A stretch of 64,000 nt of DNA from an uncultured Mollicutes bacterium. Its GTDB lineage: Bacteria; Bacillota_I; Bacilli_A; RFN20; CAG-826. The stretch lies in NCBI GenBank assembly GCA_900540395.1, contig UQFQ01000006.1, positions 1 through 64,000 on the forward strand. Direction: 5' to 3'. This document shows, one piece after another, positions 28,031 through 36,724 of the stretch; within the stretch, counting starts at the first letter, position 1; each line of letters opens with the position of its first letter. Position numbers and translations under genes: made by a program. The notes under the pieces were generated by a model that was not told the DNA's origin, did not search any database, and saw only the letters and a list, made by a program, of their open reading frames with translations.

Positions 28031-29269
28031 CTAATTTTGTTTAGTATCATTTATCTCGTTTTCTTCATTTTTTTGAACGTTATCTTCGCTATTAACATCA
28101 TGTTTATGTGATTTAATATGGAAAATCTTCTTATAAAATTCATGATTATGATGATGTGTACGATAATTTCCATTTTCATCGTAAACAGCAGTTAATAGCT
28201 CAGGATGAGATCTTGAAAATACTCTTTGTGCATCATCGTAATGATGTTTAAAATAAGCGTTCATTGTCCACTTAGTGAAGAATGGAGCAAGAACATTAGT
28301 GATCAATAAGACAAATGCAAGAATTGCTGTTGCATTTTTAGCTGCATCAGCTCCACTTATACCATTGTATGTATAAGTTGCAACCATTGCTGGAATAGAA
28401 AGAGCAACACCAGCTAAAGAACAAGAAGCAATTGAAGCATAACCTGGTCTTTTAAGAATAAAGCGATCAACAAGATAAGGAATAATCATTGTTACAGCCC
28501 AATAAATGACTGTTAAAATGATTGCAGCAAGAATAACTTCACCTTGGAATGCATTTACAAGATCAATTGTTGAACCAAATTGAAATCCTAAAAATGGAAG
28601 AATAATAGCATTTCCACCTTTAAAAATATCTCTAATCTTGTGATCTAAATTTCCAAGTAAGACACCAAGTAAAAATGGAATAAGTAATGAGAAGATTTGT
28701 AAAATACTTGAAGTAATGTCGCTACTTCCACTTCCCATACAACTTAAGAAGATGAATGGAAGAAGAGGCATTGAGAAAATTAACATAATAGGGAATGTGC
28801 CTTTATCTGAATCATCACCATATGGTTGAATAATACCCATATAAAGAGCAGCATTTGCTGAAGTTAAGCAGCATGCTAAGGTAATTCCATCAATTCCAGC
28901 AAAACCATTTACGCCACAAGTTAAAAACACAACAGCGCAAATAATATAAGCTGGGATTAATCTAGCAAGAATAATCCAAATTCCTCTTTTACCGACTTCG
29001 ACAAAATCTTTCCCGGTAATTGTTGTACCTGTGCAAAATAACATCAAACCAATAAGAAGCATTTGACCAGTTGAGCCAAATAAATCTTTCATTGGGTTTC
29101 CTAAATATTGCCATAAAGAAACACCAAGACCACAATGAATACAAATTGTTGTAATGATTGCGCTAATAACAAGAGGTACAAACATTGTTCCAGCTGGGAT
29201 TTTGTTTAAGAAATCCCAGATTTTAACGCCCTTAAATGGCTTCTTTTCTTTCTTTTCAATAGTAGCCAT
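28031..29269 (-). CDS. KdgT-family permease (2-keto-3-deoxygluconate transporter type)
   Basis: This 412-residue membrane protein has about ten hydrophobic segments. The N-terminal region (KIPAGTMFVPLVISAIITT) and an internal segment ALYMGIIQPYGDDSD resemble the KdgT family of sugar-acid permeases. The C-terminus adds about 60 hydrophilic residues with HHHNH and HKHD, unusual for the family and possibly metal-binding. It is two bases from the dehydrogenase gene and 24 from alsD. The true substrate is unknown; with these neighbours it may move a small organic acid or acetoin precursor. Confidence 0.82.
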   Translation of the reverse strand: MATIEKKEKKPFKGVKIWDFLNKIPAGTMFVPLVISAIITTICIHCGLGVSLWQYLGNPMKDLFGSTGQMLLIGLMLFCTGTTITGKDFVEVGKRGIWIILARLIPAYIICAVVFLTCGVNGFAGIDGITLACCLTSANAALYMGIIQPYGDDSDKGTFPIMLIFSMPLLPFIFLSCMGSGSSDITSSILQIFSLLIPFLLGVLLGNLDHKIRDIFKGGNAIILPFLGFQFGSTIDLVNAFQGEVILAAIILTVIYWAVTMIIPYLVDRFILKRPGYASIASCSLAGVALSIPAMVATYTYNGISGADAAKNATAILAFVLLITNVLAPFFTKWTMNAYFKHHYDDAQRVFSRSHPELLTAVYDENGNYRTHHHNHEFYKKIFHIKSHKHDVNSEDNVQKNEENEINDTKQN

Positions 29270-29271
29270 AA

Positions 29272-30381
29272 TTATTTACCTTGTAAATTATTTTCCTCGA
29301 AATATTTTTCACCAAGTTTGTTTTGTAAAAGAATTGCATCTTCAAGTTCTTTTACTCTAACATCACCACTTAAATTGTGAATAGATTCGCCTTTAGCACA
29401 GCTTGCAACAGCAATTTGATGAGCATCACTTTCTTCACAACCTAACTCTTTTAAAGTAATTGGAAGACCAACAGAAACCATGAAATCTCTTACTTCGTTA
29501 TATTCTTCAACGCTAGCATCTTCGAGTAATAATTGAACAAGTGTTCCATAAGCAACACAGTTTCCATGCATTGCAGTCTTTTTATTTAAGGAAGTTACTC
29601 CATTATAGAAAGAATGTGAAACACATAATCCACCATTATCAGCACCAACACCACTTAAATAAGTATTAGCTTCAATAATTGAATCAACTTGTGGTGTAAC
29701 TAAATGATTTTTAACTGCTTCTAATGCTTTAACACCATCTTTTTTAAGTGTTTCATAGCAAAGTTTACATAATGCCATTGAAGAAAGAGTAATTCCGCCA
29801 TTTTCTAATGATAAAGAATGAGTTTTGTAGCAAGCTCTAGCTTCAAAATATGTTCCTAAAGCATCACCCATACCAGCAACTAAGAATTTTGCAGGTGCAT
29901 TAGCAATAATTCTACTATCAACTAAAACAAAATCTGGGTTATTTGGATAGAATAAATAAGAATTGAATGAATGATCGTTATTATAAATAACACTTAATCC
30001 TGTACATGGAGCATCAGTTGCACAAACTGTAGGAATAATTGCGATTCTTTTCTTTTCATAATAAGCAGTTGCTTTTGCAGTATCAATTGCACTACCTCCA
30101 CCAACTCCAACAACAACATCAATTTTGTCTTCTTTAACGATAGCTCTCATTTTTTCAATTTCACCTAAAGAAGAAATTCCACCAAAAACTTCGTATCTTC
30201 TATAAGTTTTGCTATCACCAAATGATTTTTCGATCAAATCCTTGGTTTGTTCATAGCCACTATGAGAACAAACAAAAAGATATTTTTTACCAAAACTTTT
30301 GCAGTTTTCATAGAAATGTTCAAGAGCACCTTCTCCTTGAATATATTTAAGAGGAGCTCTCATGAGTAATAAATCTTTCAT
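29272..30381 (-). CDS. gldA: Glycerol-dehydrogenase-family iron/zinc alcohol dehydrogenase
   Basis: The 369-residue product has the NAD-binding motif GVGGGSAIDTAKATAYY and the metal ligands expected for GldA: Asp near residue 171 (GMGDALGT), His near 255 (VSHSFYNG) and His near 271 (MHGNCVAYG). Family members oxidise glycerol to dihydroxyacetone and can also reduce acetoin or diacetyl. As the first gene before a permease and acetolactate decarboxylase, an acetoin/butanediol role is plausible. GGGAGG precedes the start. It is divergent from a PucR-type regulator. Confidence 0.88.
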   Translation of the reverse strand: MKDLLLMRAPLKYIQGEGALEHFYENCKSFGKKYLFVCSHSGYEQTKDLIEKSFGDSKTYRRYEVFGGISSLGEIEKMRAIVKEDKIDVVVGVGGGSAIDTAKATAYYEKKRIAIIPTVCATDAPCTGLSVIYNNDHSFNSYLFYPNNPDFVLVDSRIIANAPAKFLVAGMGDALGTYFEARACYKTHSLSLENGGITLSSMALCKLCYETLKKDGVKALEAVKNHLVTPQVDSIIEANTYLSGVGADNGGLCVSHSFYNGVTSLNKKTAMHGNCVAYGTLVQLLLEDASVEEYNEVRDFMVSVGLPITLKELGCEESDAHQIAVASCAKGESIHNLSGDVRVKELEDAILLQNKLGEKYFEENNLQGK

Positions 30382-30493
30382 TTTTCATGCCTCCCAACTC
30401 AATTTGAACACAAAAATTTTAAGATTTTAAATGTTGAAAACAATGGTTCTAAAAGATAGAATTTAATGGCTAAAATGTGCTGGGAGACTAGTT

Positions 30494-31693
30494 ATGGAAA
30501 ATATCTATGAAAATGCTTTTAAAATCTTTATTAAGTCAAAAAATCTTAACAATATAATTGAAGGGTTATACTCATTAATTCATAATCCAATTGCGGTTAT
30601 TAATAATGATTTTCAACTTGTTGCCTGCCATTCCCCTTTTCTTTTTGATGATGAAACATGGAATGAGTCAATTAGAATGGGATATGTAAACTATGCCACT
30701 TTTAAGAAAATTAGAGAAACTTTAAAGCCTGAAGATAATTATAAAATTGTTACTACTTTATCTTCCAATAGACGCTTAATCATTAACATCAAAAATGAAA
30801 AAGGTGCAATTTTAGGCTTATTAATCATCTTAGAAGTTGAAACAAAATTAGAAGATATATCAGATGATTTTGTTAAGATTTTATCTGAGTTAAGCAAAAA
30901 ATATATCTATGATCAAAATTTCGCCAAAACTAGCGATACTATAAAATCATTTTTTATGTCACTATTAGACAACACTTTCACCGATAAAACTATCTTCCTT
31001 CAAAAAGTAAAAGTTTTAAAGATTGATTTAAAGAAATCCTATTATTTACTTATCTTAGACTTCAATGAACAATTTAGAGAAGACACAAAAGCCGAAACAG
31101 AAGCTTTTTTCAATACAATTTTAAAAAGTAATATTTTAGCCACTACATATAAAAATGGTGATTATATTCTTTTGATTAATGAACAATTAAACAATGATAC
31201 GATTCAAAAGATAAACGATTTTCTTTTTAAAATGCGATTTTATACGATTCAATCAAATCGAATTATTGATTTATTTTCATTAAGCAAAGTCTTTTTAGAA
31301 GAATATAAAATATTCATGCTTCTTCAAAAAACATTAGGAGAATATCTTCTATATAATTTAGTAGATTATCTACCAATACTTCCATTATTAACATATAAAA
31401 AAGAAGAATTAGTTAATTTTATTGATCCAAATATATATCAAGTATTTTTATATGACCAAGCCAATAAAAGTGAATTTATTGATACAATTTATATTTATTT
31501 AGTAACCAATAAATCTTTAAATGAAACAGCAAAAAGACTTTATATGCATAAAAACACAATTACCTATCGTCTTGAAAAAATTAAAGAACTTTTTTTAATC
31601 GATTTTCATTCATATAATAAAAATATTAATTATATCTTTTCAGTCTTAATAATTTATTTTTTACAAAGAAAATTAAAAGCATATAGCATTTAA
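30494..31693 (+). CDS. PucR/CdaR-type transcriptional regulator
   Basis: This 399-residue protein has a C-terminal helix-turn-helix of the PucR family (about residues 338-366, SLNETAKRLYMHKNTITYRL). The N-terminal part looks like a GAF/PAS-like sensing region, including a segment AVINNDFQLVACHSPF. Such regulators usually activate neighbouring catabolic genes. Here it is divergent from gldA-kdgT-alsD across 112 bp, so it is the likely regulator of that operon. GGGAG lies 7 nt before the ATG. It ends at a bidirectional terminator with ftsZ. Confidence 0.88.
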   Translation: MENIYENAFKIFIKSKNLNNIIEGLYSLIHNPIAVINNDFQLVACHSPFLFDDETWNESIRMGYVNYATFKKIRETLKPEDNYKIVTTLSSNRRLIINIKNEKGAILGLLIILEVETKLEDISDDFVKILSELSKKYIYDQNFAKTSDTIKSFFMSLLDNTFTDKTIFLQKVKVLKIDLKKSYYLLILDFNEQFREDTKAETEAFFNTILKSNILATTYKNGDYILLINEQLNNDTIQKINDFLFKMRFYTIQSNRIIDLFSLSKVFLEEYKIFMLLQKTLGEYLLYNLVDYLPILPLLTYKKEELVNFIDPNIYQVFLYDQANKSEFIDTIYIYLVTNKSLNETAKRLYMHKNTITYRLEKIKELFLIDFHSYNKNINYIFSVLIIYFLQRKLKAYSI

Positions 31694-31694
31694 A

Positions 31695-31719
31695 AAAATC
31701 GCCTTTTATCGGCGATTTT
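31695..31719. terminator. Bidirectional terminator between the PucR gene and ftsZ
   Basis: A 9-bp stem AAAATCGCC/GGCGATTTT with a 7-nt loop and flanking A/T runs lies between the convergent stops. Confidence 0.85.
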
Positions 31720-31742
31720 AATAATTTAATGATTTACAAAGT

Positions 31743-32909
31743 TTAATTATCTTTTAAGAAGTCAGGAATAATTAAATCATCTTCATTAGCTTCTTCTTTG
31801 TTTGTCACCTTATTTTCATCACTAGTTTTTGTATCACTTGCATTATTTTGTTGTACAACTCGATCAAAAATTGATGGTTTTTTAGGTGCAAACAAACTAG
31901 TAGCTAAATCTGGTTGTTGAGTTGGCTTTAAGTTGTTTCCAGAATTTGAGAATTGAACGTCTTGTGTAAAATGGCTAGCAATAATTGAAAGCATAATATC
32001 GTCAGAAAGTTCATCATTAATTGAAACACCAAACTTAAGATCAAGCTGTCCACCACTATCATTGATAATTTTATCAACTGTTTCTTGGCATTCATAAAGT
32101 GAAACTTTATTACCGCATGTAATATGACAAATAGCTTTTCTTGCTCCACGAATAGATTGTTCAATTAATGGGCAATTTAATGCACTAACAGCTGCATCTT
32201 CACAACGATTTTCGCCTTTTCCACAGCCAAAACCAATTAAAGCAATTCCACTGTCTTTTAAAATATTTCTAACATCAGCAAAATCAAGGTTAATAACTGC
32301 TGGTCTTAAAATTAAATCAGTAATTGTTCTAACGGATTGAGATAATACTTTATCTGCTTCACTAAAAGCCTTTCCAATTGGTAAATTACCAGCATTTAAT
32401 AAAAGTTTATCATTACTTACAACAATCATGCTGTCAACGTTGTTTTTAAGTTCATTTAAACCATCAATTGAGTATGCAGTTCTTTTTTGGCCCTCAAAAG
32501 TGAATGGTCTAGTAACAATTGCAATTGTTAAACAACCTTCTTCTTTAGCAAATTTTGATATTACCGGAGCAGCTCCAGTACCGGTTCCTCCGCCCATACC
32601 AGCAGCAATAAATACCATGTGTGCTCCACGAACTATTTCTTTAATTTCTTTTTCAGTTGCTTCAGCAGCTTCTTTTCCAACTGATGGCTCGCCACCAGCT
32701 CCTAAACCATTTGTAATGCTTTCACCTAAAATAATTCTATGAGGTGCTTTAGATAAAGAAAGGGCTTGTTTATCGGTATTTGCAACATAAAAATCGACGT
32801 TTGAAATTTCATCGTCAATCATTCTATTAACAGCGTTGTTTCCTGCGCCGCCAACACCAATTACTACTATTTTAGCAACTGGTTCAAAGTTATCTAATTC
32901 ATCCATCAT
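31743..32909 (-). CDS. ftsZ: Cell division GTPase FtsZ
   Basis: FtsZ forms the cytokinetic ring. The nucleotide signature GMGGGTGTGAAP is at about residues 104-115, and VGGAGNNAVNRM near the N-terminus. The T7 loop segment (NLDFADVRNIL) is intact. The C-terminal linker is short and ends in DDLIIPDFL, matching the conserved peptide that binds FtsA. The length is 388. It is 15 bp from ftsA, the last gene of the reduced cluster. Confidence 0.97.
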   Translation of the reverse strand: MMDELDNFEPVAKIVVIGVGGAGNNAVNRMIDDEISNVDFYVANTDKQALSLSKAPHRIILGESITNGLGAGGEPSVGKEAAEATEKEIKEIVRGAHMVFIAAGMGGGTGTGAAPVISKFAKEEGCLTIAIVTRPFTFEGQKRTAYSIDGLNELKNNVDSMIVVSNDKLLLNAGNLPIGKAFSEADKVLSQSVRTITDLILRPAVINLDFADVRNILKDSGIALIGFGCGKGENRCEDAAVSALNCPLIEQSIRGARKAICHITCGNKVSLYECQETVDKIINDSGGQLDLKFGVSINDELSDDIMLSIIASHFTQDVQFSNSGNNLKPTQQPDLATSLFAPKKPSIFDRVVQQNNASDTKTSDENKVTNKEEANEDDLIIPDFLKDN

Positions 32910-32924
32910 AACTTAAGCCCTCAT

Positions 32925-34211
32925 CTATAATTCGTCTTTTAATTCGTCGTATTTTTCTTTTCTTGGTGATTGTCTAGTTAAGCTTGAATTTGGTTCATCA
33001 ACTCTATTAATTTGTCTAACTTGCTGCTTATTTTCGTCTTCCAAAGTTCCTCTATATGAACTGGCCATAAAAATAGCGCCTAAACAATTAATATATTCAG
33101 CTTCTCGACAGCAAATAGTTGGTATTGACAAGAATTCAACAGGATTGGATTGTAAAACTTTTAAAATATATTCTTTCAATCCATTAAGTTTTGTCCCTTC
33201 ACCAATAAAAGCTAATAAAATCTTTGAAGCAGAATCATCTTTTGGTGAAAAGTTAGAAAGAAGATTTTTCAAAGAACCATTGAAGTAATCAACCCAGGTC
33301 TTTAAAAATTCTAAAATAACCTTTACTAAATCTTCTTTAGTGTATTTTTTGTCGTTTCCTAAAGAATCTTTACCAAAGGCTATTGGTGGATTATAGCTAG
33401 TTTGACGATTGTCTAAGCCATAAATATTAACAAGCTCTTCTGCTTTTTCTTTTTCGATATGGAATTCGTTAGCAACTTTCATTACTAAATCATCAAATCC
33501 TAAAGAGAAGAAATTTGAAGCAAAAACTACGTTATCGCCGACAAAACTAAGTGAAGTCGTTTTCTCTGAAAAATCTATTAAGACATAAGTTTTAGCTTTA
33601 AATTTACTCTCATTCAATAAATAAGCAACACCAACAGGTGCAATTACATCTCTTTTAACTTTAATTTGAGCATTATTACAAGCCTTCATTAAATCGCCAA
33701 CCATTTTCTTAGGCAAAGTATAAACATTGGCATCGATTGTAATGGTTTGAGAAACCTCGTTTAAAGGAGGTATTAGATATTCTTCGTTATTATCAATAAT
33801 GAAACGATTTGGAATGATATCAACTAGTTCATCATTAATATTTGGAAGCTTTTCTTTTTTAATTAAAGAAAGTGCGTTATTAATATCGATTCTATCAATT
33901 TTTGAAACTGTACTTACTGTATTTGTAGATTTAATTGATTGATAAACTTGTAAGCCATATGGAGGTAAAACCAAAACAACTTCATTAATATTAATATTCA
34001 TCTTAACGTTTTTGGTCATTGCTTCTATATTTTTAATCTTTGATAAATCGTCTGATAATGATCCAATATCGAAAATATCCCCATCTTTAAAAGGGACACT
34101 TAATGGTCGTTTAACTTTATACAAAATATCCACTTTGTTATCTAAAGTGTAACCGATGACTAATTTATAATAACGATTGGATATTTCTAAAGCCGCAATT
34201 TGCTTGACCAT
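32925..34211 (-). CDS. ftsA: Cell division protein FtsA
   Basis: FtsA is the actin-like membrane tether for FtsZ. Actin-family phosphate motifs are visible (AALEISNRYYKLVIG; VLIDFSEKTTSLSFV; LAFIGEGTKLNGLKEYI). The 428-residue protein is well diverged from Bacillus FtsA, and its C-terminus lacks an obvious amphipathic anchor helix. TAGGAG precedes the ATG. Structured DNA with a terminator-like fold lies just upstream. Position before ftsZ is decisive for the call. Confidence 0.88.
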   Translation of the reverse strand: MVKQIAALEISNRYYKLVIGYTLDNKVDILYKVKRPLSVPFKDGDIFDIGSLSDDLSKIKNIEAMTKNVKMNININEVVLVLPPYGLQVYQSIKSTNTVSTVSKIDRIDINNALSLIKKEKLPNINDELVDIIPNRFIIDNNEEYLIPPLNEVSQTITIDANVYTLPKKMVGDLMKACNNAQIKVKRDVIAPVGVAYLLNESKFKAKTYVLIDFSEKTTSLSFVGDNVVFASNFFSLGFDDLVMKVANEFHIEKEKAEELVNIYGLDNRQTSYNPPIAFGKDSLGNDKKYTKEDLVKVILEFLKTWVDYFNGSLKNLLSNFSPKDDSASKILLAFIGEGTKLNGLKEYILKVLQSNPVEFLSIPTICCREAEYINCLGAIFMASSYRGTLEDENKQQVRQINRVDEPNSSLTRQSPRKEKYDELKDEL

Positions 34212-34234
34212 ACAATAAAATTATAATCTCCTAT

Positions 34235-34313
34235 AAAAAAAGATACAACTGAAAAAGTTTTAGATAACTAGTAGTTTTTCAGTACTAAATTAGTAGATTT
34301 TCAGTATCTTTTT
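34235..34313 (-). promoter_or_regulatory. Attenuator-like structure upstream of ftsA
   Basis: Reading the minus strand, a 3' arm (TTTTTCAGT...GTATCTTTTTTT) can pair with either of two 5' arms. One is a distant AAAAAGATACTGAAAA, giving a long terminator stem with a 3-nt bulge. The other is a nearer ACTGAAAAA, giving a 9-bp hairpin (34248-34256 with 34275-34283). The two 5' arms sit in a direct repeat TACTGAAAA-(T/A)-CTACTA. The last bases of the structure abut the ftsA Shine-Dalgarno. Confidence 0.55.
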
Positions 34314-34321
34314 ATGGTTTG

Positions 34322-34543
34322 CTAAAATTCTAATAGCTCGCTTTTATATAATTTTGCCTCTGCTGGTTGCTCGCCTTTGCTCTCAACATCTTTATTAATT
34401 TCGTTAGCTCTGATACTAGCTGCAATTGAAACAGGCACTGCTACTAAAACTGATGCACCAGCAAAAATTGAAAAACAAATACCTACTTTTTTAAAATAGA
34501 AATAAACTGCTTTGTGATGATATTTAACTAATTTATCTTTCAT
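34322..34543 (-). CDS. Small single-span membrane protein in the ftsL position
   Basis: The 73-residue product has a basic N-terminus (MKDKLVKYHHK), one membrane helix (about residues 21-45) and a polar C-terminus (NEINKDVESKGEQPAEAK). It occupies the place of ftsL between rsmH and ftsA. FtsL is longer and has a coiled-coil periplasmic region, which is missing here, so homology cannot be claimed. It may be a division-associated membrane protein. Confidence 0.7.
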   Translation of the reverse strand: MKDKLVKYHHKAVYFYFKKVGICFSIFAGASVLVAVPVSIAASIRANEINKDVESKGEQPAEAKLYKSELLEF

Positions 34544-34571
34544 AATTGATACCCCCGATAATGTAGGTTTG

Positions 34572-35516
34572 TCATTTGACTTTTTCTAAAATTCTAAGTT
34601 TTGCACTTTTACTCCTATGGCTTAGTTTTAATTCTTCTTCACTAGGAGTAATAACCTTTCTGTTAATTACCTGATAATCAGGTGTTTTTATATCTTTTGG
34701 ATTGATATAGTCATTTAATCTATTCCCTTCGATGACGCTATATTTCCTAAAAATATTTTTAACAATTCGATCTTCTAAACTTTGGAATGTGATTACTACT
34801 ATTCTTCCGTTTACTTTTAATCTTTTAATAGCTCCTATAAGAGCTTCTTCCAATGCATTTAATTCATCATTTACTTCAATTCTTAATGCTTGGAATATTT
34901 GTTTTGCTGGGTGACCGACTTTATCCAGCTCCTTTTTAGGTTTACTTGCCTTGATTATTTCAACTAACTCTAATGTGGTTTCTATTGGTTTGGTTTCTCT
35001 TCTTTTACAAATATTCTTTGCAATGTTATATGAGTATTTATCTTCTCCATATTCTTTAAAGACTCTTAACAATTCTTCAAATGAGTATTCATTAACAATG
35101 TATTTTGCTGTTAACGAGGAGTTTTGATTCATTCTCATATCGAGAGGAGCATCATATCGATAAGAGAAACCACGGTAGTCTTCATCAAATTGAGGCGAGG
35201 AAACACCTAAATCGAATAATACTCCATCTACTTTTGAAATATTTATTTGATCTAGGTCTTTATCAATATTTCTAAAATTATCATTAATAATTTGATAATT
35301 GCTACTTATTGATGAAAGCTTTTGTTTTGAGTAAGCGATCGCTTCCAGATCTTGATCGAAGCATATCAAGCATCCTTCATTATTTAGTTTCTTCAATATT
35401 TCTGAAGAGTGTCCGGCTCTGCCTAATGTCATATCAACGTAGATACCGTCACTTTTGATGTTTAACCCAGCAATTGCTTCGTTTAACAAGACTGGAATAT
35501 GTAAATCATTTTTCAT
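34572..35516 (-). CDS. rsmH: 16S rRNA m4C1402 methyltransferase RsmH (MraW)
   Basis: RsmH methylates the N4 of C1402 in 16S rRNA. The SAM-binding start HIPVLLNEAI and DMTLGRAGHS are present, with FDLGVSSPQFDEDYRGFSYR and ITFQSLEDRIVK further on. The length of 314 is normal. It overlaps mraZ by 11 nt, the standard first pair of dcw clusters. Confidence 0.96.
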   Translation of the reverse strand: MKNDLHIPVLLNEAIAGLNIKSDGIYVDMTLGRAGHSSEILKKLNNEGCLICFDQDLEAIAYSKQKLSSISSNYQIINDNFRNIDKDLDQINISKVDGVLFDLGVSSPQFDEDYRGFSYRYDAPLDMRMNQNSSLTAKYIVNEYSFEELLRVFKEYGEDKYSYNIAKNICKRRETKPIETTLELVEIIKASKPKKELDKVGHPAKQIFQALRIEVNDELNALEEALIGAIKRLKVNGRIVVITFQSLEDRIVKNIFRKYSVIEGNRLNDYINPKDIKTPDYQVINRKVITPSEEELKLSHRSKSAKLRILEKVK

Positions 35517-35940
35517 CGCTTACTAGGAGGGATTCTGCATCTAATTCAAAATCTTTTTCGCATTTCTCTTTATAGGAGTTCCAGCAATTAAGATCCCAAA
35601 TTTCAATATGGTCAAATTGACCTAAGATAAGGACCTTGGAGCCAATGGAGAATTCCTTAAGTGTTTTTGTAGGAATCAACATTCTTCCTTGACGGTCGAT
35701 ACTTAGTTCTATAACTGAAGCAAGCACCATTCTTGAATAATTACGTGCTTTGCTAAGTTCATGTGGGAGAGCTTGGATACGATCAACATACTTTTTGAAG
35801 TCTTCTTCTTTGTAAAGCGATAAGCAATTTTCGAAACCTCTAATAAGATACAACTTCGAACCGACAGCTTCTCTCATCTTGGATGGGATAACTACACGAC
35901 CTTTCTCATCTATGTTGTACTCATAACTTCCGAAAAACAT
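35506..35940 (-). CDS. mraZ: Transcriptional regulator MraZ
   Basis: MraZ is an AbrB-fold DNA-binding protein that represses its own dcw operon. The first repeat starts MFFGSYEYNIDEKGRVVIPSKMRE and the second has DRQGRMLIPTKTLKE. I place the start at the ATG at 35938-35940 instead of a GTG three codons earlier, because the family begins with MFxGxYxxxxDxKGR. Three operator boxes lie just upstream and overlap the ribosome-binding region. The length is 144. Confidence 0.95.
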   Translation of the reverse strand: MFFGSYEYNIDEKGRVVIPSKMREAVGSKLYLIRGFENCLSLYKEEDFKKYVDRIQALPHELSKARNYSRMVLASVIELSIDRQGRMLIPTKTLKEFSIGSKVLILGQFDHIEIWDLNCWNSYKEKCEKDFELDAESLLVSDEK

Positions 35941-35970
35941 ATCTTCCACTTCGTTCCACTTTCTACCACT
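35941..35970 (-). promoter_or_regulatory. Triple MraZ operator box
   Basis: On the minus strand three 10-bp units AGTGGTAGAA, AGTGGAACGA and AGTGGAAGAT stand head to tail directly before the mraZ ATG and just after AT-rich -10 candidates (TATAAAATATAAT). Direct GTGG-type repeats with about 10-bp period are the known MraZ target in Mollicutes and other bacteria. Autorepression of the operon is the expected result. Confidence 0.88.
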
Positions 35971-36670
35971 GATTATATTTTATAGTCATTATTATTTATT
36001 AGCAACTATATTTTTTCATTTTTTTAAACTTTTTTTAAATTGTCTAAAAACACGATAACTATCGGTATTTTTTGCAATAGTAACTACAAAAATGACAAAA
36101 AGTGGCATATTGTGGTAGAAAAATGAATTTGAGAAGTTTTGAAACAGCAAAATTTAGTCAAAATTTAACAAATTTTAATTTTTGTGGTTCAAAGTGGAAG
36201 ATTGTAGAAAGCGTTTGAAAATAAATGACAGATGATCATTATTCGTATCTTTCAGTGAAGAAAAAAAGTTTCATTAAAATTGCCAAACGAAAGTTTCAGC
36301 CAGCAAAATAGAACCAAATTTCTAAGCAGGTTTTTCTCGTCAGTCAATGGAGCAAGATTAAGAGTTGCTATATTTCAAAAGGTCGTTTGTAAATTATCTA
36401 TTTGCTTGAAAATAAAATATACTGTGCTTATAGAACAGCAATTGCAATTGCTATTGGATGTATTTAATATCACATCGTATACTTACGCCTTTTGCCTGTG
36501 TGATTATAAGTCCACATAAAGTATAAATTGTGTTTCTTCCAAACTACTTAAAAAACCATAAAAGTTAAAAATTAGTACTAATTATCTACTAACTTATACT
36601 ACAACTTGGAAATTTTGGATTAATTGTTGTTTATGAGAATTTTTATTTAAACTTTAAAAAAATAATAAAA
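35971..36670. other. Gene-poor gap with two plus-strand MraZ-box clusters
   Basis: About 700 bp holds no convincing gene. On the plus strand AGTGGCATAT-TGTGGTAGAA (36101-36120) and TGTGGTTCAA-AGTGGAAGAT (36183-36202, with a weaker unit to 36212) repeat the MraZ box pattern in the opposite orientation to the operator at mraZ. Short frames at 36225 (28 residues) and 36280 (79 residues, TTG start) lack ribosome-binding sites and I do not call them. A non-coding transcript is possible. Confidence 0.6.
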
Positions 36671-36705
36671 AAATGCAGTTACTTTTTTTAAAATAACTGC
36701 ACTAA
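36671..36705 (-). terminator. Terminator of the pheST-yceD operon
   Basis: On the minus strand TGCAGTTA pairs with TAACTGCA across a 12-nt loop and is followed by TTTTTTT, 20-odd bases after the stop of the DUF177 gene. Confidence 0.88.
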
Positions 36706-36724
36706 ATTCAAAAAGTTTTTATAA

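Noticed and set aside
34322..34543. Calling the 73-residue protein FtsL
   Set aside because: Only position supports it; the coiled-coil extracytoplasmic domain and leucine pattern of FtsL are missing.
36046..36070. CGATAACTATCG hairpin with T-run as a terminator
   Set aside because: The loop would be only two bases and the stem five pairs; too weak.
36203..36218. cre-like AGAAAGCGTTTGAA
   Set aside because: One half site is poor (GA in place of CA) and it overlaps the degenerate third MraZ box.
36225..36311. 28-residue frame after the plus-strand MraZ boxes
   Set aside because: No Shine-Dalgarno and no conserved pattern; position after the boxes alone is not enough.
36280..36519. 79-residue frame in the gap between mraZ and yceD
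   Set aside because: TTG start, no ribosome-binding site, Cys-rich and irregular composition, no similarity to neighbours; probably chance.
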